Shown: piece by piece, positions 1 to 6,793 of the stretch
Position numbering within the stretch: the first letter of the stretch is position 1
How the letters are laid out: each line of letters begins with the position of its first letter
DNA from: Planctomycetota bacterium
GTDB taxonomy: Bacteria; Planctomycetota; Phycisphaerae; Sedimentisphaerales; SM23-30
DNA: 7,676 bases
Reading direction: 5' to 3'
NCBI GenBank assembly: GCA_029573975.1
Contig: JAKQBU010000503.1
Coordinates: 1 to 7,676 of the forward strand
Notes under the pieces: generated by a model
Told to the model about the DNA's origin: nothing
Seen by the model: the letters and a program-made list of their open reading frames with translations, nothing else
Databases searched by the model: none
Made by a program: the position numbers and the translations under genes

Positions 1-620
<620 letters not shown>

Positions 621-654
621 AGGGTATTCCTTCCATCCGGCCTGCCTGCCGGAT

Positions 655-1503
655 TCAGGTTTTCTGATAAATGGCCGGCAGTACATATTTATATTTATGC
701 TGAATGCCCGCGAGCGATTCGGAATGGCCCACGAACAAGATTCCGCCCTTGTCCAGATAGTCCCAAAATCGATTGACCAGTTTTTCCTGGGTCTTTTTGT
801 CGAAATAGATCATGACATTCCGGCAGAAAATGAAGTCAAAGTCGATATCGAAGGGCCATTTTTCCATCAGATTGAGGTACCGGAATTTAATCCTGTTTTT
901 CAGGTCGGCGCTGACCTGATAGACCTTGCGGCCCTCCATAGCATTGGGGACCATATACTGCCGAAGCTGTTCGGGGGAGAGGGGCGCCACCCGTTCGCGG
1001 TCGTAGGTTCCCATCTGGGCCTTTTCGAGCATCCGGGTGGACACGTCGGTGGCCAGAATTTTGATATCCCAATGGCCGCGATTGCCGAAATAATCCAGCA
1101 GGGTAATCGCCAGGGTATAAGGTTCTTCCCCGGAGGAGCAGCCGGCTGACCAGGCGCGGATCCTGAGCTGCGAGGCTTTTTCTTTTTCTTTGCATAACCG
1201 GCCCAGATGCGTGCCGGTCAGGAAATCAAAATGGTTTTTTTCGCGAAAGAAACTCGTCAAATTGGTGCTGAGCGAATCGACCAGCGAAGAAAATTCCCCT
1301 TTTCCTTCCGGCGAGAGAACAAAATCGATATATTCCTTGAAGGACCGGCATTTGCTCATCCGCAGGAGTTTGGCCAGACGGGCCCGGACCAGGCTTTTTT
1401 TGCCGTCATGCAGATTGATGCCGCAATGCTGGTAAATGACATCGCTGATCCGCTGGAAATCTTCTTCCGTCAGGGCCAAGTCGTTATGGAGCACATCCAG
1501 CAT
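655..1503 (-). CDS. cheR: CheR, chemoreceptor glutamate O-methyltransferase
   Basis: A cytoplasmic SAM-dependent enzyme that methylates glutamates on methyl-accepting chemotaxis proteins, opposing CheB in adaptation. The protein has 282 residues, normal for CheR. The N-terminal helical domain (about 10-75) is followed by the conserved STNLTSFFRE segment (79-88), then the SAM-binding loop WSAGCSSGEEPYTLA (118-132), the acidic strand ATDVS (151-155), FDFIFCRNVMIYFD (222-235) and LFVGHSES (256-263). The start at 1501-1503 is preferred over an upstream in-frame ATG because it follows the cheA stop by one base, has GGGAG 9 bases upstream inside the end of cheA, and MLDVLHNDLALTEEDF fits the family N-terminus. 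The near-contact with cheA suggests translational coupling. No receptor-docking extra domain is visible. Confidence 0.95.
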   Translation of the reverse strand: MLDVLHNDLALTEEDFQRISDVIYQHCGINLHDGKKSLVRARLAKLLRMSKCRSFKEYIDFVLSPEGKGEFSSLVDSLSTNLTSFFREKNHFDFLTGTHLGRLCKEKEKASQLRIRAWSAGCSSGEEPYTLAITLLDYFGNRGHWDIKILATDVSTRMLEKAQMGTYDRERVAPLSPEQLRQYMVPNAMEGRKVYQVSADLKNRIKFRYLNLMEKWPFDIDFDFIFCRNVMIYFDKKTQEKLVNRFWDYLDKGGILFVGHSESLAGIQHKYKYVLPAIYQKT

Positions 1504-1504
1504 A

Positions 1505-4153
1505 TCAGGCAACTCCCACGGCCGAAGAGGGCCGGTGATTGGCCAGGGCAATCAATCCGGGTACATCCAAAATCAAATGCACGTTACCGTCGCCCATGAT
1601 CGCGCCGCCGGAAATGCCGCGGATATGGCCCAGATAATCCCCCAGATTTTTAATGACCACCTGCTGCTGGCCCAGGAGGGAATCCACCAGCAGGCACGAT
1701 TGTTCGCTGCCGTCCGCCACGATCACAATCAGGGCCTCCGCGGGATTGTCATATTGCGCCTGGATCCCAAACAGCCTGCCCAGACGGATCATCGGGATCA
1801 GTTTGCCGCGTACCATAACCATTTCACCGCGGTTGCACACCGTGGAAAGCTGATCCGGCGCGGGGCGGATGCTCTGCACCAGCGAGATGGTGGGGATGAT
1901 GAATTTTTCCTTGCCCACGGAGACGATCTGCCCGTCAATCACCGCCAGGGTGAGCGGCAGGCTGATGCTGAAGGCGGAACCGCGGCCCGGCTCCGATTGG
2001 ATATCGACCCGGCCCCGCAGCGATTCCACGTTTTTCCGGACGACATCCATACCGACGCCGCGGCCGGAGATGTCGGTAATTTTTTCCGCCGTGGAAAGCC
2101 CGGCATGAAAAATCAATTTGTACACTTCCTCATCGGACAATTCCTGCCCCTCTTTTACAATGCCGTTTTTAACGGCTTTTTGCAGGATTTTTTCCCGGTT
2201 CAAGCCCCGGCCGTCATCCACGATCTGGATGACGATATTGCCGCCCTGATGGAACGCCTTCAGATCGATCCGCCCGACGCGTTTTTTTCCCGCCTGGACG
2301 CGATCCTCCGCCGATTCGATGCCGTGATCGATGGAATTGCGCACCATATGCACCAGCGGATCGGCGATGGCCTCGACCACATTGCGATCCAGTTCCGTTT
2401 CCGCCCCGCTGATATTCAGTTCGATTTCTTTTCCGGCCTTGCGGGACAGGTCCCGGACCAGGCGGGCCATTTTCTGAAATACTCCCTGCACCGGGACCAT
2501 CCGCATGGACATGGATAGATCCTGCAACTCCCGGGTGATTTTTTCCAGATGCCGGATATTCCGTTCCACCCGCGGATTGCTGTCTTTGTATCCGGCCAGG
2601 TCCTGGCTGACCATCGACTGGGCGATAACCATTTCGCCCACCATGTTAATCAGGGAATCCAGACGCTCCGTGGTCACCTTGACCGTGCTTTCACTGGCGG
2701 CCTTTTTATTCCGCGCCCCCTCCCCGGACACCGCCGCGGCCATCTCCTGGGTTCGCAGGGCGGATTCCACCTGTTCCGGGGTTACTTTTTCCTCTTCGGT
2801 AAGGATTTCCCCCAGCTTTTTGCCTGTCTGGTCAGCCTTCTGCTGCTGCAGCGCTGCCCGCACCTCTCCGGTGGAAAGGGTCCCCTTCTCGACCAGAATG
2901 GTCCCCAATTTCGGAGCGGGTGTCTCTCCGGCGGCACAGGTTTTGATGCGCTGGATGAGCTGGGGCAACGGGCTATAGGATTCCACCGGCCTATTTTTTT
3001 CCACTGCCGCTGCCAGACCGGCCAGCAGTGTCTTGGTGACGTCGATCGATTCAAAAATGACGTCCACGCTCGGTCCGGCCAGCAGCAGTTCTCCCTTTCG
3101 CGCCAGGTCCAGCAGATTTTCCGCCGCGTGGGCCAGCGAGCCGATCTGGTGCAGATTCAGGAAGCCGGCCACTCCCTTAATCGTGTGGAACGCCCGGAAG
3201 ATGGCATTTAAGGTTTCGTTATCACTGGGATTTTCTTCAATCAGCAGCAGATTCGATTCGGCGGATTCCAGATGTTCCCGGGATTCGTTGATAAAATCCA
3301 TGACCAGCGGGACATCCCCTTCGGCGATGGTCAACGATTCGGTTTTGATTTCCGCCGGGGGCGGGGTGACGGGCGACTCGGTTTTTTCCCCGGTTTTCTG
3401 CGGGCTTTCCGGGACCGGGGCCGGTTTGCCCTGGGGCACTCCCGCCGCCTTCGCCAGGGCATTTTGCAGCCAGTCTTTGGCGTGCAGGAGTTTTTCCGCC
3501 GGGAACGGGGCTTTGAGGTTTTCCAGCAGGGATTCCGCCTCATGACAAACGGCGGCAATTTCCTGCAATCCCATCAAGCCCGACTCCCCTTTCAGATTAT
3601 GGAGAATGGCTTTGACGGCTATCCGGTTTTCTTCGGAAGGCTGCTTTTCAGCGGCCATAACGGCATTTTCGAGGCCTTCCAGGGTGAAAGGATAATTCGC
3701 GATAAATTCATTAAATATGGCCCGATCGACATTTTCCGGTAACGTGACATCGTCCCTGGCAGTGTTCTTTTCCTGGCCCGCAGCGGGGGCGGGCGAGGCT
3801 GGGGGCTGGGCCTTCGTCTGGCCGGGTTGAGCCGTTCCCTGCTGGAGCAGCCTTTGCATGGATTGCACGGATTGATTGATGGATTGGATGGCGACATCGA
3901 TATCCTGGGTTTCCCGCAGGATAATTTTCTCGATCAAATCCGCCGTCTCCTGGGAGAGGGTGCAAATCCTGCCGGCCTGTTCTTTGGAGATCCCTTCGAG
4001 TCCGCCGGCACATTCCATGATTTTTTGCACCTGGGTGTGCAGGTTCGCCAGTGCTGTCAGGTCGGTACTGTCCAGAGAAACCAGTTGAAGGGCTGATTCC
4101 TCTACGAGTTTTACTATCTTTTCCATATTTTCTTCATCCATAGATATAGACAT
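1505..4153 (-). CDS. cheA: CheA chemotaxis histidine kinase with two HPt domains and an MshEN-like tandem motif
   Basis: The sensor kinase of the chemotaxis array: it autophosphorylates with ATP and donates phosphate to CheY and CheB. It has 882 residues, longer than the roughly 650 of E. coli CheA. Order of parts: helical N-terminal region without an HPt histidine (about 1-105); Pro/Ala linker; first HPt (about 140-238, HNLKGES, H185); Pro-rich linker; second HPt, canonical CheA P1 (about 282-380, FHTIKGVAGF, H323); two 24-residue repeats (415-438 and 446-469, KLGTILVEKG and KLGEILTEEE); P3 dimerisation (about 490-555); P4 kinase with N box (DPLVHMVRNSIDHG, N606), DDGRG (647-651) and GRGVGMDVV (697-705); P5 CheW-like domain (about 735-875). 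A typical CheY-binding P2 is not recognised. The start is uncertain: ATG at 4151-4153 lacks a well-spaced Shine-Dalgarno, and ATGs at 4139-4141 and 4124-4126 are alternatives. First gene of the operon. Confidence 0.95.
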   Translation of the reverse strand: MSISMDEENMEKIVKLVEESALQLVSLDSTDLTALANLHTQVQKIMECAGGLEGISKEQAGRICTLSQETADLIEKIILRETQDIDVAIQSINQSVQSMQRLLQQGTAQPGQTKAQPPASPAPAAGQEKNTARDDVTLPENVDRAIFNEFIANYPFTLEGLENAVMAAEKQPSEENRIAVKAILHNLKGESGLMGLQEIAAVCHEAESLLENLKAPFPAEKLLHAKDWLQNALAKAAGVPQGKPAPVPESPQKTGEKTESPVTPPPAEIKTESLTIAEGDVPLVMDFINESREHLESAESNLLLIEENPSDNETLNAIFRAFHTIKGVAGFLNLHQIGSLAHAAENLLDLARKGELLLAGPSVDVIFESIDVTKTLLAGLAAAVEKNRPVESYSPLPQLIQRIKTCAAGETPAPKLGTILVEKGTLSTGEVRAALQQQKADQTGKKLGEILTEEEKVTPEQVESALRTQEMAAAVSGEGARNKKAASESTVKVTTERLDSLINMVGEMVIAQSMVSQDLAGYKDSNPRVERNIRHLEKITRELQDLSMSMRMVPVQGVFQKMARLVRDLSRKAGKEIELNISGAETELDRNVVEAIADPLVHMVRNSIDHGIESAEDRVQAGKKRVGRIDLKAFHQGGNIVIQIVDDGRGLNREKILQKAVKNGIVKEGQELSDEEVYKLIFHAGLSTAEKITDISGRGVGMDVVRKNVESLRGRVDIQSEPGRGSAFSISLPLTLAVIDGQIVSVGKEKFIIPTISLVQSIRPAPDQLSTVCNRGEMVMVRGKLIPMIRLGRLFGIQAQYDNPAEALIVIVADGSEQSCLLVDSLLGQQQVVIKNLGDYLGHIRGISGGAIMGDGNVHLILDVPGLIALANHRPSSAVGVA

Positions 4154-4454
4154 ACAGTATGACTACTATCCTACTCATCGGAGCGGAAAGGGGAGGGCTT
4201 TAGCCGCAAACAACCGGGAAAAACAAGGAATGCCAACCATCCGAAAAATCCGAAGAAAACTCGTTGCCATCGGCAGGGCTGATTGCAATCCTGCGGGCAT
4301 GACTGCTGGGGGATGTCCTATAATCCTGCGGAAGAGGGTCCATATAACTTACGAATTTGCAGGATGTTACCCTTTAATCCGCCGGCGGTCTGATCGGAGC
4401 CATTGGTTTTGCCGGAGTTTTTTGGAAAAGTTATAAAAAAAACGAAAATGGGGA
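4154..4454. other. Intergenic region between the divergent che and trp operons
   Basis: No convincing gene is seen here. A 68-codon plus-strand frame (4230-4436) has no good ribosome binding site and no recognisable protein pattern. The region holds the possible che promoter at its left end, a 10-base direct repeat AATCCTGCGG (4287-4296 and 4322-4331, 35 bases apart) with a nearby inverted partner GCAGGAT (4359-4365), and an A-rich stretch (about 4427-4448) just upstream of the trp -35 that could act as an UP element. No operator for a known regulator was recognised. Confidence 0.6.
4175..4202 (-). promoter_or_regulatory. Possible sigma-28 (FliA)-like promoter for the che operon
   Basis: Read on the minus strand, TAAA (4202-4199) is followed after 16 bases by TCCGATGA (4182-4175). 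The FliA consensus is TAAA, about 15 bases, then GCCGATAA, so the -10 matches at 6 of 8 positions including the CGAT core. It lies 21 bases before the first possible cheA ATG, and chemotaxis genes are often under this sigma factor. Against it, the resulting leader would be only about 14 bases and would leave the weak AGGA outside or at the edge of the transcript. This is a candidate by pattern match only. Confidence 0.3.
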
Positions 4455-4483
4455 TTGACGCATCTGAGAAAATATGGTTTACT
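4455..4483 (+). promoter_or_regulatory. Predicted sigma-70 promoter of the trp operon
   Basis: The -35 TTGACG (4455-4460) is five of six to consensus. A 17-base spacer leads to TTTACT (4478-4483), a weak -10 (four of six) that is helped by the extended motif TG at 4475-4476. The overlapping TACTAT at 4480-4485 with a 19-base spacer is an alternative. A-rich DNA lies just upstream. Transcription would begin near 4490, about 20 bases before the leader peptide, which is the usual arrangement for an attenuator. Confidence 0.6.
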
Positions 4484-4509
4484 ATATAAATTGAAGATTG
4501 GAGTTTGTA

Positions 4510-4575
4510 ATGTTGACAGAAAAGAAAAATAACTGGTGGTGGCGTGGAGATCAGAACCGCGGGTTCGGCGGATAG
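4510..4575 (+). CDS. trpL: Trp leader peptide with three consecutive Trp codons
   Basis: A 21-residue peptide beginning MLTEKKNNWWWRGDQ and ending with TAG at 4573-4575. Three TGG codons in a row occupy 4534-4542. GGAG at 4500-4503 sits 6 bases before the ATG. The peptide itself need not have a function: ribosome stalling at the Trp codons when charged tRNA-Trp is scarce decides whether the downstream terminator forms. The WWW run recalls the leader peptide of rhizobial trpE(G), which is known to be controlled by attenuation. Position, Trp run, ribosome binding site and terminator all agree, so the call is strong despite the small size. Confidence 0.93.
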   Translation: MLTEKKNNWWWRGDQNRGFGG

Positions 4576-4640
4576 TCGCCACGTATATACACAGATCAAG
4601 TGACCGCGGTCAAAACGAAATTTGGCCGCGGTTTTTTTTT
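4534..4640 (+). promoter_or_regulatory. Tryptophan attenuator (ribosome-mediated, alternative RNA folds)
   Basis: Segment 1 covers the Trp codons: GTGGCG (4539-4544) can pair with CGCCAC (4577-4582). Segment 2, ACCGCGG (4556-4562), can pair over 7 bp with CCGCGGT (4604-4610), which is the 5' arm of the terminator, giving an antiterminator. A small local hairpin GAACC/GGTTC (4554-4558 with 4562-4566) overlaps segment 2. When the ribosome stalls at 4534-4542 segment 2 is free and the terminator is blocked; when it reaches the stop at 4573 it covers segment 2 and the terminator forms. The pairings are read directly from the sequence; the mechanism is inferred from known trp attenuators. Confidence 0.88.
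4603..4640 (+). terminator. Intrinsic terminator of the trp attenuator
   Basis: ACCGCGGTCAAA (4603-4614) pairs with TTTGGCCGCGGT (4621-4632) in a 12-bp stem with a single G-T wobble (4610 with 4625), a 6-base loop ACGAAA, and eight Ts (4633-4640). It ends directly before the GGAG (4641-4644) used by trpE(G), so termination excludes the whole operon. Its place between the Trp leader peptide and trpE(G) marks it as the regulated terminator. Confidence 0.95.
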
Positions 4641-4653
4641 GGAGAAAAATAGT

Positions 4654-6793
4654 ATGAAAGAGACATTTGTAACCAAAGGCGGAATTACGGTCATTCGCGA
4701 CAAAGAGGCCCTGCCGATCGCCAAGGCGATGGGGCATATTTATAAACATATCGATCAGGCCAAAGGGTGCATTCTGGCCAGCGATTATGACTATCCGGGC
4801 CGGTACAGCCGGTGGGATATCGGGTTTGTGGACCCGCCGCTGGAGATGGTATCGCTGGGCCGGCACTTTGAGCTGCGGGCCTTGAACCGGCGCGGAGTCA
4901 TTCTGCTGGGCATGTTGGGGGAGGCTGTAACCAAACATCCGCATGTAGCGGAGTCCGAAGTTCGGGATGAGGCGATCACCGGAGAGGTGCTGCCGATGCC
5001 CAGCGGCTTTCCCGAAGAGCAGCGGAGCAAACAGCCGAGCATCTTTTCGGTCCTGCGGGCCATCTGCGACTATATGGCCTGTCCGGATGAATATCTGAGT
5101 ATGTTCGGGGCGTTCGGTTACGATCTGGTCTTCCAGTTTGAGCCGATCCGAACGAAACATGATCGAAGCCGGGAGAGAAAGGACTGCCATCTGTTCCTGC
5201 CGGACCGGGTGGAGGCCATCGATCATCAGAAACAGCAGGCCTTCCGGCTGTCTTATGAATTTATCGGATCGGACGGCCGGAGCACCGAAGGAATTCCCGT
5301 CGAGGGAGAACGGCATAAATTGCCGCCGCGCAGCATTACCTCCACGGACATCGAATGCGATCACCAGGAAGGGGAATACGCCGGGAAGGTGGAACAAATC
5401 CGCCAGGGCTGCAAACGCGGGGATTTCTTTGAAGTGGTGCTTTCGCAGGTATTCAAGGTGAAATGCGGCTATTTGCCCACCGAGATTTTCGGGCGGCTGC
5501 GGAAGAACAATCCCAGCCCCTATGATTTTCTAATCAATCTGGGGGATGAGCAGTTGATCGGGGCGTCGCCGGAGATGTATGTCCGCGTCGATGGCAGTGA
5601 GGTGGAAACCAGCCCGATCAGCGGGACGGTGCGGCGGGGCGGCAGCCCGATGAAGGATGCCGAGCAGATACTGACCCTGCTGTCCTCGAAAAAAGACGAA
5701 TCGGAGCTGACGATGTGCACGGATGTGGACCGGAATGACAAGTCCCGGGTCTGCCGGCCCGGCTCGGTCAAGCTGGTGGGACGCCGGATGGTGGAAAGCT
5801 ACTCGAAACTGTTCCATACGGTCGATCATGTGAAAGGGGAGTTGCTCGAAGGCTACGATCTGTTCGATGCGTTTTTGACGCATATGTGGACCTGCACCAT
5901 GACCGGCTCGCCCAAGCCGATTGCCATGCAGACGATCGAGGACCTGGAAAACAGCCCGCGGGAGTGGTATAGCGGCTGCGTAGGATTGTTCACCTTCAAC
6001 GGCCAGTTGAATACGGGCGTTACTATCCGCACGGTCCAGTTGCGGGATAAGGTTGCCACGGTGCGGGCGGGCGCCACTTTGCTGTTTGATTCGATCCCGG
6101 CGGAAGAGGAAAAGGAAACGCGGCTCAAGGCGGAGGCCTTTTTGAACGCCGTGACCCTGGAGGACTATATACCGGACAAGCGGTTCCGACCGCTGGGGAA
6201 GATGCCGACCGGCAAGCGGGTGCTCTTTGTGGATTGCCAGGACAGCTTTGTACATACGCTGGCGAATTATGTCCGGCAGACGGGAGTCGAGGTCATTACG
6301 CTGCGGGCCGGGTTCAAGCCGGAAAAGATGGATGAACTCAAACCTGACCTGGTCTTTATCGCCCGGCCCCAAAACGCCGCGGGATCAGCGGGTTCCCGAA
6401 GTGGTGGGGGAAGCGGTGAAGCGGAATTTGCCGGTCTTTGGTGTATGCCTGGGGCATCAGGGGATCGCGGAATATTTCGGGGCGGAGCTGGGGGTGTTGC
6501 CGGAACCGATGCACGGCAAGGAATCGCTGGTGCACCACAATGAAAAAGGGATTTTTGCGGGTATTCATGATCCGTTTCTCGGCGGCCGGTACCACAGCCT
6601 CTATGTGAAACCAGAGACGGTGCCGGACTGCCTGGAAGTGACCGCCAAAACCGAGGATGGGGTGATCATGGCCCTGCAGCATAAGACGCTGAAAATCGCC
6701 TCGGTTCAGTTTCATCCGGAATCCATATTGACCCTGCAGGATGATGTCGGCATCAAGATTATAGCCAATGTGATTGAGCAGTTGACAAAATGA
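4654..6793 (+). CDS. trpE(G): Fused anthranilate synthase TrpE(G), with a frame break in the glutamine amidotransferase domain
   Basis: Makes anthranilate from chorismate and glutamine, the first step to tryptophan. Start at 4654 is preferred over an in-frame ATG at 4600 because GGAG lies 9 bases upstream and the earlier one lies before the terminator. Synthase part (about 1-510): LIGASPEMYVRVDG (301-314), PISGTVRRGG (321-330), DESELTMCTDVDRNDKSRVC (348-367), TMTGSPKPIAM (415-425), VRAGATLLFDSIPAEEE (470-486). Amidotransferase start in the same frame: VLFVDCQDSFVHTLANYV (523-540). After F568 (6355-6357) the frame is lost; from 6359 the next frame continues SPGPKTPRD, then FGVCLGHQ (Cys codon 6446-6448) and VQFHPES (His 6713-6715, Glu 6719-6721) to the TGA at 6791-6793. 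Joined, it is about 712 residues, near the family length. Unshifted translation stops at 6541-6543 after 629 residues. The wording closely matches rhizobial-type TrpE(G). Confidence 0.9.
6355..6370 (+). other. Frame break inside the TrpG domain of trpE(G)
   Basis: Up to GTC TTT (6352-6357) the frame reads KPDLVF; from 6359 the +1 frame reads SPGPKTP. Family members have two residues between DLV and SPGP, so a loss of two bases (for example TC in ATC-TCG) restores the normal length exactly, while a single extra base would leave it one residue short. No long homopolymer is present; the nearby CCCCAAAA (6367-6374) is the most error-prone stretch. A sequencing or assembly error, a real mutation, or a recoding site cannot be told apart from this sequence. 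Confidence 0.8.

Larger units (their letters stand above)
4490..4640 (+). ncRNA. Attenuated trp leader transcript (possible rnTrpL-like small RNA)
   Basis: If transcription starts near 4490 and stops at the T run, a leader RNA of about 150 nucleotides with a stable 3' hairpin is released whenever tryptophan is ample. In Sinorhizobium meliloti the equivalent trpE(G) leader RNA is known to act in trans as a small RNA. The existence of the RNA follows from the promoter and terminator calls; any trans function here is speculation. The 5' end is uncertain by several bases. Confidence 0.45.

Noticed and set aside
1436..2518. Long plus-strand open frame of 360 codons
   Set aside because: It lies antisense to the kinase and CheW-like parts of cheA, whose motifs are clear; the frame is a by-product of GC-rich codon use.
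4381..4423. CCGGC ... GCCGG followed by a T run as a terminator
   Set aside because: Only 5 bp with a loop of over 20 bases, and no gene upstream on that strand to end.
4230..4436. Possible 68-residue protein in the intergenic region
   Set aside because: No good Shine-Dalgarno, Arg-rich composition without pattern, and it ends among the A-rich sequences before the trp promoter.
4513..4518. Perfect TTGACA as a second trp -35 box
   Set aside because: It lies inside the leader peptide gene and has no -10 at a suitable distance (GC-rich Trp codons there).
4318..5397. Long minus-strand open frame of 359 codons
   Set aside because: It runs antisense across the trp promoter, leader, attenuator and first third of trpE(G), all well supported, and its product shows no family pattern.
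6367..6370. Programmed +1 slip at CCC-C to join the TrpG halves
   Set aside because: Slipping there gives FIARPKTP and destroys the SPGP motif, which the downstream frame preserves; a change near 6358 fits better. Not excluded, but not favoured.
5530..6372. Minus-strand open frame of 280 codons
   Set aside because: Antisense to conserved TrpE motifs; no recognisable domain or ribosome binding site.
6227..6793. A separate trpG gene starting at the ATG at 6227
   Set aside because: That start reads the wrong frame through the first third of the domain (the true VLFVDCQDSFVHTLANY lies in the trpE frame), so it would not give a whole amidotransferase.
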